Shown: positions 41,800 through 50,553, numbered from the stretch's first letter. The stretch: DNA of 64,000 nucleotides from Flexivirga caeni (GCF_003724155.1 NZ_RJJQ01000012.1:124001-188000), one strand, 5' to 3'. The notes: generated from the letters alone by a model not told the origin. A program made the numbers and translations.

Positions 41800-42018
41800 A
41801 TGGCTGATCGGCTGGTACGTGCGGTTCCCGAGGAGGACGACCTCCTCATTGCCGCGAAGGCAGCTCGGGCGGGTGTGTCGCAGACCGAATACCTCCGGCG
41901 GCTGATCCACGAGGACGTGGCCCGCACGTCGATTCCGCTGGCGTCGGTCGCCGGCAGTGCCACCGGGTTGTTCCCGGACGGTGTTCTCGACGTGCTCGAC
42001 GCGGAATGGGACGAATGA
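41800..42018 (+). CDS. VapB-type antitoxin
   Basis: This 72-residue protein begins MADRLVRAVPEEDDLLIAAK and continues RAGVSQTEYLRRLIHED, the N-terminal ribbon-helix-helix pattern of many actinobacterial VapB antitoxins. The C-terminal tail would bind the toxin. The stop overlaps the start of the adjacent PIN gene (ATGA), the standard vapBC arrangement. Because the toxin gene is broken, it may be an orphan. Confidence 0.82.
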   Translation: MADRLVRAVPEEDDLLIAAKAARAGVSQTEYLRRLIHEDVARTSIPLASVAGSATGLFPDGVLDVLDAEWDE

Positions 42019-42429
42019 TCGTCCTCGACGCGAACGTCGTCATCGGTTTCCTCGACGCGAACGTCGTCATCGGTTTCCTCGATGCCACGAACGCGCAGCA
42101 CGCCAGGGCGGTGAAACTGCTGGGGCGGTTCGAGGGCGAGCCGTTCGTCATGCACGAGATCACCGTCGCAGAGGTGCTTGCCGGCCCAGCCTGGCCGACC
42201 GCCGGGCTGGGGAGCGGGTCTGGGCGAGCATGGTGCAGATGGGCATCCGGCGGGCCGGACGGATGACGGACCCCCTGGAGCTCTGCTTCGCGCGTCGACC
42301 CGGCTGCCGACCCCGGACTGTGCCGTCATCCTGGCGGCCGGGACGCCGTCGGACGGCACGCCGATTCTCACCTTCGACGAACGGCTCGCCGCGAGCGCTC
42401 GCAGCCTCGGCCGCGCAGTCCTGCCCTGA
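42015..42429 (+). pseudogene. vapC (PIN-domain toxin), frameshifted
   Basis: The frame starts with the PIN motif MIVLDANVVIGFLDA and runs through HEITVAEVLAGPA. After about 42190 homology continues in a second frame (ERVWASMVQMGIRRAGRMTD), then after about 42280 in a third (LLRASTRLPTPDCAVILAAG, FDERLAASARSLG), ending at 42429. Two single-base losses explain this. A 27-bp tandem duplication also doubles LDANVVIGF at the active-site start. Both defects should abolish ribonuclease activity. Confidence 0.85.
42024..42077 (+). repeat. Exact 27-bp tandem duplication inside vapC
   Basis: The 27 bases encoding LDANVVIGF at 42024-42050 are repeated without change at 42051-42077. The duplication keeps frame but repeats the first catalytic Asp of the PIN domain. 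Perfect identity suggests that it is recent. Confidence 0.9.
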
Positions 42430-42431
42430 CC

Positions 42432-42776
42432 TCAGCGCGTCCGACGACGCGCGCGCCGGAGCCGAGTCAGCACGACGCCCAGCACGTCGGCCGTGGGTAT
42501 GGCGCCCACCAGCCAGGAGTCGACGCCTTCGGCAGGGTTGTCGCGCTCAGCCCACCAGCCGTCACCCTCTGCACGCGTAATCCGTTTGATCGCAACGGGT
42601 CTCGGCCCGTCCGGGCCATCGGGAAGTCGTATGACGTGAGCCCGTCCCACTCGCGGGTGCACGCCGTAGAGCACGAGCAGCCGGTCTCCGTCGACATACG
42701 TCGGCTCCATCGACCGGCCCCGCACCACCACCACTCCGACCCTCACAGGCCGGGACCGTACACCGATATCAATCAC
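42432..42776 (-). CDS. sodX: Nickel superoxide dismutase maturation protease SodX (S26 family)
   Basis: This 114-residue protease is related to signal peptidase I but lacks a membrane anchor. The nucleophile Ser lies in VVVRGRSMEPT and the general base Lys in VAIKRI; then WWAERDNPAEGVDSW matches the SodX consensus. It should remove the SodN propeptide to expose the nickel hook. The start is uncertain: GTG 42776 is given, and GTG 42746 is an alternative that still includes the catalytic core. It usually lies next to sodN; here an acyltransferase and a vap cassette intervene. Confidence 0.88.
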   Translation of the reverse strand: MIDIGVRSRPVRVGVVVVRGRSMEPTYVDGDRLLVLYGVHPRVGRAHVIRLPDGPDGPRPVAIKRITRAEGDGWWAERDNPAEGVDSWLVGAIPTADVLGVVLTRLRRARRRTR

Positions 42777-42823
42777 CTCGCGGCGTCCCCCGAAAATATC
42801 GGGTCACGCGGAGCTGTCCCCAG

Positions 42824-42829
42824 TAACCT
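42824..42829 (+). promoter_or_regulatory. -10 element of a probable leaderless hydrolase transcript
   Basis: TAACCT fits TANNNT and ends seven bases before ATG 42837, with no ribosome-binding site between. Confidence 0.45.
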
Positions 42830-42836
42830 CTTCTGT

Positions 42837-44465
42837 ATGCAGTCTGTGAGCCTGTGGGTACCCGTGGATGGTCGCGAAGTCCCTCTGGCTGGTCGACTGA
42901 CTGGTCCGTCGCAGCCGGATGGGCGAGGAGTGGTGATCATTCCGCCGGTCGGATACCGACACTCGGCAACCTTCCGGTTGTGGCGGCTGCTCGCAGAGTG
43001 CTTGGCGAGCAATGGAGTTCGGGTTTTGCGGATCGACCCGTACGGCACTGGCGACAGCCCAGGCATGAATGGGCAATTCGCTGGCGCTGAGGATGTGGCG
43101 GAAGCACTCCGAGCGGCGTACGACTTCTTGCGCAGGCAGGGCGACACAACGATTGGTGGAGTCGGTTGCGAGTTCACAGCGTCGGTGTTGCTGGGCGTGG
43201 CAGAGGAGGTGGGTCTCGACTTGGTGGTCGCGGTTGCGCCGGTGGTCTCCGGCAGAAGATTCGTGCGGGAGCAGCGGATGCTTTCGCAAGTGGTGCCGAA
43301 CACTGACGACATCTCAATGGCTGGGACCCTCTTCACCAGCCGGACCCTGGAGTCCTTCGGAATGGTGGATCTGACGCAGTTGCCCGCGCCCACGATCCGA
43401 GTAGCGGTCGTCGACCGCGAAGCTAGTGCGCCGTTCGGTTACAGATTTTCGGCAGAATCCCCGGCAGAGGTCGAGTCCGTGGTGTGCCGGCAGTTGACCG
43501 ACGTGCTGGATAGGCCGGCAGAGGAGGCTGTGGTGGCGCCTGCTCTTGTGGAGGCTCTGGCAGGGCCGATTCTGCGTGGGCTGGTGCCACAGGCAGCGTC
43601 GTCGACACGGCACTATGTCGTGACCGACGCAACCATCCCGGCGGAGCCCGGTGAAGTGCGCGAGTCCTTCTGCACCGTTGGCCCCGACGAGCTGACCGCC
43701 GTGCTCACGAGTCCGGTAGACAAAGAGCCTGAAGACCTTCTCGTGTTGCTGAATAGTGGATCCGATCCGCACACCGGCCCAGGACGCGCATGGGTCGATT
43801 ACGCACGACAGGTGGCACCAAGCGGGTTCGGTGTGTTGCGGGTAGACCTGCGCGGCTGGGGTGACAGCCCCGACAACGAGACACCGCCTGGACGGCCATA
43901 CGACCAGCACGCCGTCGGCGACGTCGCCCGCCTCGTGCGGGCTTTGCGTGCAGACGGTTGGCGGACGATTTCCGTCGGGGGTCTCTGCGCCGGTGCTTGG
44001 ATCGCACTCGAGGCCGCTCGGTCCGGCGCGCTGGACGGTGTCGTCGCGCTGAACCCGCAGATGTATTGGCAGCCCGGCGATCCGGTCGAAGCACTGATGT
44101 CCACCACCCGGCAACGTCGTGAGCCGGAGATCGCACGTATCAAGTCGGCTGCGGCGCGCGGCGTCTGGGATATGCAAGACGCCGCTGGGGATCGACCGCC
44201 GGCAGCGCAGTGGCTGGATGATCTTGCCGCTGGGGGCTCGAAAATCTCGCTCATCTTTAGCGAAGGCGACGACGGGCTGGAGTATTTGCGTGACCGGCTG
44301 GGTCGGCGGCTCGCTGCAGCTATCAGCAGTGGGAGGGTCATTGTCGGGGAGGTGCCGGGGATCGACCACGGCATGCATCGGGTCTGGCTACGCTCACAAA
44401 TGATCAGCGCGATCACTTCCGCACTCCGGCGGACGAAGGTTCAGCAACCGGATGGAAGGGGATGA
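42837..44465 (+). CDS. Tandem alpha/beta hydrolase, Cys nucleophile in second half (exosortase-associated hydrolase-like)
   Basis: This 542-residue cytoplasmic protein is made of two alpha/beta-hydrolase-like halves. Each half has the strand-helix block VVIIPPVGYRHSATFRLW... / LLVLLNSGSDPHTGPGRAWV and a DPYGTGDSPG / DLRGWGDSPD loop. The first half has no nucleophile elbow (GVGCEFTA, residues 108-115). The second has GLCAGAW with Cys384 in the nucleophile place, Asp478 or 479 (SEGDDG), and His511 (GIDHG). This resembles hydrolases found in exosortase-type polysaccharide clusters. A paralogue lies at 54.4 kb. The start follows a -10 box directly. Its substrate is unknown. Confidence 0.82.
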   Translation: MQSVSLWVPVDGREVPLAGRLTGPSQPDGRGVVIIPPVGYRHSATFRLWRLLAECLASNGVRVLRIDPYGTGDSPGMNGQFAGAEDVAEALRAAYDFLRRQGDTTIGGVGCEFTASVLLGVAEEVGLDLVVAVAPVVSGRRFVREQRMLSQVVPNTDDISMAGTLFTSRTLESFGMVDLTQLPAPTIRVAVVDREASAPFGYRFSAESPAEVESVVCRQLTDVLDRPAEEAVVAPALVEALAGPILRGLVPQAASSTRHYVVTDATIPAEPGEVRESFCTVGPDELTAVLTSPVDKEPEDLLVLLNSGSDPHTGPGRAWVDYARQVAPSGFGVLRVDLRGWGDSPDNETPPGRPYDQHAVGDVARLVRALRADGWRTISVGGLCAGAWIALEAARSGALDGVVALNPQMYWQPGDPVEALMSTTRQRREPEIARIKSAAARGVWDMQDAAGDRPPAAQWLDDLAAGGSKISLIFSEGDDGLEYLRDRLGRRLAAAISSGRVIVGEVPGIDHGMHRVWLRSQMISAITSALRRTKVQQPDGRG

Positions 44466-44466
44466 A

Positions 44467-45312
44467 GTGTCAGCGCCCGCATCTGCTGAAAGCAGTCAGG
44501 ACGGCCTGAACCGAGCAACCTGGGCACGCACCGTTCTTGAGTTCGTGACCGAGGGATGGGCGGACCGTGGCGAGCTCGCGATGCTGCTCGATTTGTCTGA
44601 CGAGTTCCGTGGCCGCTCAATTTTGGATATCGGTGTTGGTGCAGGTCGGACTGTGCCGCTGATCCGGCTGATGACGAGGGATTATATCGCGCTTGACTAT
44701 ACCGCGGAGATGGTCCAGTTGTGCGCAGATCGCTATCCGGACGTGGACGTTCGTCATGACGATGCGCGAACCCTGTCCACCGTTCCTGACGACTCAATCG
44801 AGCTCGTGATGTTCAGCGCGAACGGCATTGATGCTGTTGGCCACGAGGATAGGCAAGAGGTTCTCAACTCCGTTCATCGAGTCCTCCGACCGGGAGGGGT
44901 GTTTGCTTTCTCGACACTCAACCGGGATGGTGCGTTCTTCGGAGCAACCCCTGCAGACGCGCCTGACACGCCATGGGTGCCCGGATCGCTGAGGCCACGC
45001 TCCACGAGCATCGAACAACAGCAGGCGAGCGATGATGATGACCTCCCTTGGATACGGGCCGTGCGTAACTGGCGCCGGCTTCGCAGTAGAACCCAGGACC
45101 ATGGCGAATGGGCGATTGGCCCTTTCGCTGCGCACGAGTTCTCCCTGCTAGTCCATTTCATCACTCTCTCCGGGGCGCGGCGAGAACTTGCGGAGAGGGG
45201 CTTCGTCTTGGAGAAGATCTATCAGTGTGACGACGCACATCCGCTGGTGGGCGCGTCGACCAACGCTCTGTATTTCCACGTGGTCGCACGAGTCGCGACG
45301 ATCCCCGCATGA
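44467..45312 (+). CDS. SAM-dependent methyltransferase (class I)
   Basis: This 281-residue protein carries motif I ILDIGVGAGRTVPLI, an acidic residue after strand 2 (IALDYTAEM), and motif post-I/II (VRHDDARTL; IELVMFSANGIDAVG), then VLRPGGVFAFSTLN. This is the Methyltransf_11/25 pattern. GTG 44467 has GGAAGGGG five bases upstream; the ATG 15 bases earlier overlaps the hydrolase gene and lacks a site. It follows the tandem hydrolase without a gap, so it is co-transcribed. It probably methylates a sugar or polysaccharide intermediate, inferred from context. Confidence 0.87.
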   Translation: MSAPASAESSQDGLNRATWARTVLEFVTEGWADRGELAMLLDLSDEFRGRSILDIGVGAGRTVPLIRLMTRDYIALDYTAEMVQLCADRYPDVDVRHDDARTLSTVPDDSIELVMFSANGIDAVGHEDRQEVLNSVHRVLRPGGVFAFSTLNRDGAFFGATPADAPDTPWVPGSLRPRSTSIEQQQASDDDDLPWIRAVRNWRRLRSRTQDHGEWAIGPFAAHEFSLLVHFITLSGARRELAERGFVLEKIYQCDDAHPLVGASTNALYFHVVARVATIPA

Positions 45313-45397
45313 CACCGGTCGGGCGGGTGCTGGGCGGTACGTCGACGACAGGTCGATCACACTCGACCTGTAGATTCTCTGGCGCACCCCCGTGCCG
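45311..45397 (+). pseudogene. Relic of a sugar transferase gene 3' end
   Basis: Just after the methyltransferase stop, the bases translate in one frame as TPVGRVL and then, in another frame, as RYVDDRSITLDL, a stop, then ILWRT. The intact sugar transferase at 47.2-48.7 kb has TPVGRVL and ends RYVDNWSMFLDLQILWRT. DNA identity is obvious over 45335-45397, starting CGGTACGTCGAC. An internal part is deleted and a TAG interrupts the rest. It marks an old duplication or replacement inside the cluster. Confidence 0.75.
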
Positions 45398-45450
45398 TGG
45401 TCCACGGGACGGGGGCGTACAGACCGGCTGTCCTGGAGGCCTGTCGTACG

Positions 45451-46044
45451 TCAGCGCAGGCTGGAAGCGAACTTCCGGCAGGCGTCGTATGACGGGAGCA
45501 ACCCCGCCTTGAGCGCAGCCGAAAGTGTCGGCGCCGCAGTGTCTTTCGGAGACAAGACCGGCTCGAGACCGTCGGGGAAGGTCAGGGCGATGTCCGGGTC
45601 GAGGGGATTGATGCCGTGCTCGTGGCCGGGGTTGTAGGTGGCCGAGCACAGGTAGACCGCGGTGCCGTCCTCCCGGGCGACGAGGCAGTGCCCCAGTCCC
45701 TCGGAGAGGTAGACGGCGCGCCGGGTGTCGGTGTCGAGGTCAACGCTGGTCCACTGGCCGAAGGTCGGTGACCCGACCCGGATGTCGACGATGTAGTCGA
45801 CGAACGACCCGGCCACGGCGGTGACGTATTTCGCCTGGCTGGGCGGCACGTCGGCGTAGTGGATGCCGCGCACCGCACCCTTGATCGACACCGAGACGTT
45901 GGTCTGGATGACGTCCAGCCGGTGCCCGATGTGCCCGGCCAGGGTGTCGCCGCGGAAGCCCTCCATGAAGACCCCTCGGTCGTCGGGGAACTGGCGCGGC
46001 GTGATGACCCAGGCGCCTTCGATGGGCAGGGTTTCGATCTCCAT
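45451..46044 (-). CDS. rfbC: dTDP-4-dehydrorhamnose 3,5-epimerase family protein
   Basis: This 197-residue cupin-type epimerase converts dTDP-4-keto-6-deoxyglucose to its rhamnose epimer in dTDP-sugar synthesis. RGIHYADVPPSQAKYVTAVA contains the catalytic His, and YLSEGLGHCLVAREDG and the late LSPKD fit the family. The RGIHYA motif (rather than RGLHFQ) is common in actinobacteria. Its start overlaps the rfbA stop (TGATG). The companion rfbB and rfbD genes are not in this window. Confidence 0.92.
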   Translation of the reverse strand: MEIETLPIEGAWVITPRQFPDDRGVFMEGFRGDTLAGHIGHRLDVIQTNVSVSIKGAVRGIHYADVPPSQAKYVTAVAGSFVDYIVDIRVGSPTFGQWTSVDLDTDTRRAVYLSEGLGHCLVAREDGTAVYLCSATYNPGHEHGINPLDPDIALTFPDGLEPVLSPKDTAAPTLSAALKAGLLPSYDACRKFASSLR

Positions 46045-46916
46045 CAGCGGGACTCCTCCAGCAGTCGGTGCAAGTAGCCGCCATACCCGCTTTTGGCGAG
46101 GGCGACGGCGTGCTCTTCGAGCCCGGCGTCATCGAGCCAGCCGGCGCGCCAGACGATCTCTTCGACGCAGCCGATCTTGAAGCCCTGCCGCTCCTCGATG
46201 ACCTGGACGAACTGCGCGGCGCCCATCAGCCCCTCGAAGGTGCCGGTGTCGAACCACGCGGTGCCGCGGGGCAGGACGGTGACCGTGAGGTCGCCACGCT
46301 CCAGGTAGGCGTCGTTGACGCCGGTGATCTCCAGTTCGCCGCGTGCGCTCGGGGTGAGGTCGCGGGCGATCTGAATGACGTCGTTGTCGTAGAAGTAGAG
46401 GCCGGGCACGGCATACCGCGACTTCGGCTGGGCGGGTTTCTCCTCGATGGAGACGACGCGTCCGGTGCCGTCGAACTCCACCACGCCGTATGCCGAGGGG
46501 TTGGTCACGTGATAGGCGAAGACGTGCCCGCCGGTCAGATCGCCGGTGAGCCGGCGCAGGTCGGTGCCGAGCCCGGTGCCGTAGAAGATGTTGTCGCCGA
46601 GGACCAGCGCGACAGTGTCCTGGCCGATGAAGTCGGCACCGATCACGAATGCCTGCGCGAGACCGTCGGGTGACGGCTGCACCGCGTAGTCGATGCTGAC
46701 CCCCCACTGGCTCCCGTCGCCCAGCAGCCGGTGGAACTGCTCGGCGTCGTGCGGGGTGGTGATGATCAGCACCTCGCGGATGCCCGACATGAGCAGCGTC
46801 GACAGCGGGTAGTAGATCATCGGCTTGTCGTAGACCGGCATGAGCTGTTTGCTGATGCCGCGCGTGATCGGGTGCAGGCGCGTGCCCGACCCGCCGGCCA
46901 GAATGATCCCCTTCAC
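46044..46916 (-). CDS. rfbA: Glucose-1-phosphate thymidylyltransferase
   Basis: This 290-residue enzyme makes dTDP-glucose from dTTP and glucose-1-phosphate, the first step toward dTDP-rhamnose. The nucleotide-binding signature [20 protein letters not shown] is followed by [28 protein letters not shown] and [20 protein letters not shown] carry the metal and substrate contacts. GTG 46916 places the signature at residue 3 as in relatives. It overlaps rfbC, and is divergent from the priming sugar transferase. Confidence 0.95.
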   Translation of the reverse strand: MKGIILAGGSGTRLHPITRGISKQLMPVYDKPMIYYPLSTLLMSGIREVLIITTPHDAEQFHRLLGDGSQWGVSIDYAVQPSPDGLAQAFVIGADFIGQDTVALVLGDNIFYGTGLGTDLRRLTGDLTGGHVFAYHVTNPSAYGVVEFDGTGRVVSIEEKPAQPKSRYAVPGLYFYDNDVIQIARDLTPSARGELEITGVNDAYLERGDLTVTVLPRGTAWFDTGTFEGLMGAAQFVQVIEERQGFKIGCVEEIVWRAGWLDDAGLEEHAVALAKSGYGGYLHRLLEESR

Positions 46917-47196
46917 CCGGCTGACACTAGTGGACTGATCGCGGGCGAGTCGCATCCGGCGTCAAACAGCTTGCCGGCGACCGCCCTACCTTCGCCAGAT
47001 CCGTACGTGGGCAAGTTGGGAATTAAACCACACCTTGCGCACATATCCGACCCAATCGCGACATTTTGCGCGGGGCTCAGCATGATAGCAGCAGATGACG
47101 TAGACATGGCACGTTCGTGGAATGCTCCTGGGGAACTTGACCAAACCTTGAAGGTGCGGTCTGCAAGATGGGTGTCAACCTGAGGGTGGGAGATTC
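46917..47196. other. Divergent intergenic region between rfbA and the sugar transferase gene
   Basis: These 280 bases are less GC-rich than the neighbours (for example GGGAATTAAACCACACCTTG) and should hold promoters for both directions. I could not pick out a convincing operator or a -10/-35 pair, and I see no gene. Confidence 0.5.
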
Positions 47197-48720
47197 ATGG
47201 CCGGCAACGTTGATGCGGGTCTCGTGCCCGCTCTCGTCGATGTCGATGCATCGAGCGACCAGTGGCGGCCGGTCGATCCGAGAGCAGCCGGCGCCGGGAT
47301 GCCCACCCGGGCACGCACCGGAAGCTGGACCCGGCAATACCTCCTCGCCGCCGTGAGCACCGATGCAATGTGTGCGGCGCTGTGTGGATTCGTCGCTGTG
47401 GTGGTCTCCGGAGCGATTCCGCACCGCGATCCGTTGCCCGCGCCGTACGTCGCGATTCTCATCCTCAGCCCGCTCGTCTGGGTGGGGGCTATCGGAGCGT
47501 GCCACGGTTATGAACGTCGCTACCTCGGCGTTGGCACGGAGGAATACCGGGCACTCGTGGCGGCATCAGTCAGGCTGCTTGCGGCGTCGACTTTCGTGTC
47601 CTATGCGATCTACGTCGACCGGCCATACTTGTCTCGCTTCTTCGTACTGGTCTACTTCCCGACCCTGTTGTGCGCCTCACTGGGCGCTCGGTTTCTGGTG
47701 CGCAAGCGACTGCACCATGTCAGGTGGCGTGGAATTGCCTGCCACCGTGCGGTTGTCGTCGGCAAGGGCTATGCGGTGAGCGGGCTGATCATGGATCTCC
47801 GTCGCGAAGCCGTCCACGGTCTGATGCCGGTCGCAACCTGCACCGACGCTCCGGACGACGCAGATGGGGTCCCGTGCGCTGGCTCCGTGCGGGACGCGGT
47901 CGGTGTTGCCAGCCGATACGACGCCGACGTCGTCGTCGTGGCCAGCCCGTCGGGCCTGGACGGCATCGAGTTGCGCCGGCTGTCATGGGAGCTGGATGAC
48001 CTGGGCATCGAGCTGATCGTGTCGCCCGGTGTCGTGGAGGTGACCGGGCCACGGATGTCGGTCCGGCCGGCCGCAAATCTGTCCCTGCTGCACATTGAAC
48101 GCCCGGCGCTTCGGGGAATGAAGGCCGTCACGAAAACGGTCTTCGACCGGGTTGTCGCAAGCATTCTGTTGCTGCTGCTCTCGCCGGTGTTCCTGGTCGT
48201 GGCGCTGCTCATCAAGCTCCGGGATGGTGGCGCGGTCCTCTTCCGTCAGTCGCGGGTGGGCATCGACGGCCGGGACTTCACCATGCTCAAGTTCCGCTCG
48301 ATGGTGCCGGATGCCGAGGCTCGGCTTGCCGACGTGAGGGAAAGTGCAGACGATGGAAACGGCGTCCTTTTCAAGCGTCGCGACGACCCGCGGGTGACCC
48401 CAGTCGGCCGTGTGCTCCGACGGTACTCGCTCGACGAGTTGCCGCAATTGATCAACGTGGTCCGCGGCGACATGTCGATCGTGGGGCCACGTCCGCCGCT
48501 GCGCTCCGAGGTCGACGAATACGGCTCCGATGCGGTTCGTCGCCTTCGAGTGAAACCCGGGCTGACCGGACTCTGGCAGGTCAGCGGTCGCAGCGATCTG
48601 CCGTGGGACGAGTCCATTCGCCTAGACCTGCGGTACGTCGACAACTGGTCGATGTTTCTCGATCTGCAGATCTTGTGGCGGACAGCGCGTGCCGTCACAC
48701 ACGGAACAGGGGCCTACTGA
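47197..48720 (+). CDS. Exopolysaccharide priming glycosylphosphotransferase (polyprenyl-phosphate type)
   Basis: This 507-residue membrane protein transfers the first sugar-phosphate to the lipid carrier. The N-terminal part has about four to five helices and a CoA-binding-like Rossmann domain (HRAVVVGKGYAVSGLIMDLR). A single helix (SILLLLLSPVFLVVALLIKL) precedes the bacterial sugar transferase domain: KFRSMVPDAE, RVLRRYSLDELPQLINVVRG, DMSIVGPRPP, PGLTGLWQVSGRSDLPW. ATG 47197 follows GAGGGTGGGAG. A relic of its 3' end lies at 45.3 kb. Confidence 0.94.
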   Translation: MAGNVDAGLVPALVDVDASSDQWRPVDPRAAGAGMPTRARTGSWTRQYLLAAVSTDAMCAALCGFVAVVVSGAIPHRDPLPAPYVAILILSPLVWVGAIGACHGYERRYLGVGTEEYRALVAASVRLLAASTFVSYAIYVDRPYLSRFFVLVYFPTLLCASLGARFLVRKRLHHVRWRGIACHRAVVVGKGYAVSGLIMDLRREAVHGLMPVATCTDAPDDADGVPCAGSVRDAVGVASRYDADVVVVASPSGLDGIELRRLSWELDDLGIELIVSPGVVEVTGPRMSVRPAANLSLLHIERPALRGMKAVTKTVFDRVVASILLLLLSPVFLVVALLIKLRDGGAVLFRQSRVGIDGRDFTMLKFRSMVPDAEARLADVRESADDGNGVLFKRRDDPRVTPVGRVLRRYSLDELPQLINVVRGDMSIVGPRPPLRSEVDEYGSDAVRRLRVKPGLTGLWQVSGRSDLPWDESIRLDLRYVDNWSMFLDLQILWRTARAVTHGTGAY

Positions 48721-48758
48721 TCCTGAGGCCCGTTTGGTCTCACCTGGCGTCTGCTCGG

Positions 48759-49409
48759 TCAGAGGAGCCAGCGGTAACGCCCGCGGTGGAACAGCAGGGG
48801 ATGCCTGCCGGCCCCGGCCTGTGAGAGGTATTTTACTTCGCCGATGATGACGTCGTGGTCGCCTGCAGGATGCACGGCGGTCGTGGCGCATTCGAGCTGG
48901 GCGACCGAGCTGGTGAGCAAAGCAACTCCGGTCGCGGGGCCCCGGCTGAACTGCACCCGCTCCAGCTGTCCCGCGTGGTCGCGCCCCGGAGTCGCGAATT
49001 GTGTTGACAGCTCGTGGGATTCGGCGTCGAGAATGCTGACGCCCCAGCGTCCGGACTCAAGCAACGCATCGTGGAAGCGGGCGGTCTTCGCGACACACAC
49101 CAGGATCAGGGGCGGCTGGAGGGAGACCGACGTCACTGAGTTTGCCGTCATGGCAAGGTCGTCATCGCCGGCGACCGTGGTGATGACGCAGACACCGGTG
49201 GCGAGGCATCCCATGGCGTCGCGCAACGACGCAGGGGTGATGCGCTCGCCCTGTCGCGGCGGCGGAGCATCGGTGAGGTCGACCTCGGTCGATGCGAGGC
49301 GAAGGGCCACCGTCGCGGCATCGACATAGTCGGCGGCAGCGTCCTCGGCATAGTCGTCGGAGGGGGACGGCTCGGACGGCCAGCCCTCCGTCACCGTCCG
49401 TCGGCTCAT
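48759..49409 (-). CDS. Flavin reductase domain protein
   Basis: This protein has about 216 residues. After a 60-residue acidic N-terminal extension comes a flavin reductase-like split barrel (LRDAMGCLATGVCVITTVAG, AMTANSVTSVSLQPPLILVC, GRWGVSILDAESHELSTQFA, and a late GEV/HRGRY). Family members reduce FMN/FAD or use bound flavin with a partner monooxygenase; no partner is adjacent. ATG 49409 is preferred, GTG 49418 is possible. It sits inside the polysaccharide cluster without an obvious link. Confidence 0.85.
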   Translation of the reverse strand: MSRRTVTEGWPSEPSPSDDYAEDAAADYVDAATVALRLASTEVDLTDAPPPRQGERITPASLRDAMGCLATGVCVITTVAGDDDLAMTANSVTSVSLQPPLILVCVAKTARFHDALLESGRWGVSILDAESHELSTQFATPGRDHAGQLERVQFSRGPATGVALLTSSVAQLECATTAVHPAGDHDVIIGEVKYLSQAGAGRHPLLFHRGRYRWLL

Positions 49410-49463
49410 CGAGGTCACCAGTGCATGCTATTCCCAGCCGAAAGGTGGGTTGTGCCAGGGCGA

Positions 49464-50489
49464 TCACTTCGCTCGTCGCGCGACGTCAGCGAGGATGCCG
49501 CTGTGGTCGGAGCCGGGGATGTGCACGGTGCTGAGTCGCGAAACGGCCAATTGCGTGGAGACCAGTATGTGGTCAATCGTCACCACTCGTGGGACTGGGA
49601 CGCCGAAGTAGCGCCGTGCCGACGAGTCCGGCCAGGTGGGATGGAATCCACCGCGGGTCTGGATAAGTGCATCAGCGAAGCCCAGCTGGAGTATGCCGCG
49701 GAACGGCACATTGTCGGTAGTCGCATTGAAGTCGCCCGCGATGATCGTCGCCTGTAGCTTCGGTTGCGGTACGGCGTGACGAAGGTATGCGGTGAGCGCG
49801 CGGTAGTCCGTGCGCCACTGGCTGGTGTATGGCGGCTGCGGGTGGACGGCGATGAGGTTGATGATGCCGAGCGACGGGGTGCGCAGTCGGATGAGATCTG
49901 CCCGTGACGAGTGCGGCCCGTCGCGCACCTCCTCGATCGGGAAGCGACTGAAGACGACGGACGGCATTATCTGATTGGTCGCGGCACCAGCGGAATTCGG
50001 CAGAGTCAGGGCTACGCCGGCCGCCTCGAGCTCCTTCACTCGTGAGTTGGTGACATCCGTCAGCACGAGCACGTCGACGTGCTCGGCGCGCACCAGCTCG
50101 GTCAGCCGCGCGGGGTCGCCATACTCGAAGTTCTGGCTGAGAATCACCAGTGGTTTCCCGGCGGTCCCGGGACGTGGCCCGACATATAGTGGTGCGAGCC
50201 ACCAGACGTGAAGAGCGAGCAGCAGTGCACTCGCCGTGCCGAAGGCGATCGCCTCGCGTCGTCGGCTTCGGTGCGTGACGAGGAGGGCGAGGCAGGCGAC
50301 CACCGCCACGAATGCAAAGGGGGTACCCCATGGGGTGAAGGTGGCCAGCTCCACCAGTCGGGGTGACGAGACGTCGATCCAATGCAGGGGAGTCAGCGCA
50401 AAGGCGACCAGGCCGCAGCAGGCGACCACCACCCACGCGAGTGCACGTGCCATGGTTGCCGGCCTACGTCTCGTCTGCGGCTTCACCAT
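49464..50489 (-). CDS. Membrane-anchored endonuclease/exonuclease/phosphatase family protein
   Basis: This 341-residue protein has three N-terminal membrane helices (residues about 12-100), then an EEP domain outside the membrane. ILSQNFEYGDPARLTELVRA gives the Asn, and IAVHPQPPY, IIAGDFNATTDN (metal/phosphate site) and a late GSDHSG (catalytic Asp-His) follow. Such vancomycin-resistance-J-like or phosphodiesterase proteins cleave phosphoester bonds; a lipid or polymer substrate is possible. ATG 50489. It lies downstream of the GT gene on the same strand with a 64-base gap. Confidence 0.87.
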   Translation of the reverse strand: MVKPQTRRRPATMARALAWVVVACCGLVAFALTPLHWIDVSSPRLVELATFTPWGTPFAFVAVVACLALLVTHRSRRREAIAFGTASALLLALHVWWLAPLYVGPRPGTAGKPLVILSQNFEYGDPARLTELVRAEHVDVLVLTDVTNSRVKELEAAGVALTLPNSAGAATNQIMPSVVFSRFPIEEVRDGPHSSRADLIRLRTPSLGIINLIAVHPQPPYTSQWRTDYRALTAYLRHAVPQPKLQATIIAGDFNATTDNVPFRGILQLGFADALIQTRGGFHPTWPDSSARRYFGVPVPRVVTIDHILVSTQLAVSRLSTVHIPGSDHSGILADVARRAK

Positions 50490-50553
50490 CCTGCGATTCC
50501 ACCATCCGAAGACGCTACCGTGCGGTTCAGCCCGGGATATCAGGCGCGGCTCG

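Noticed and set aside
45451-46916. A full dTDP-rhamnose operon.
   Set aside because: Only rfbA and rfbC are present; rfbB and rfbD are not found here and may lie elsewhere.
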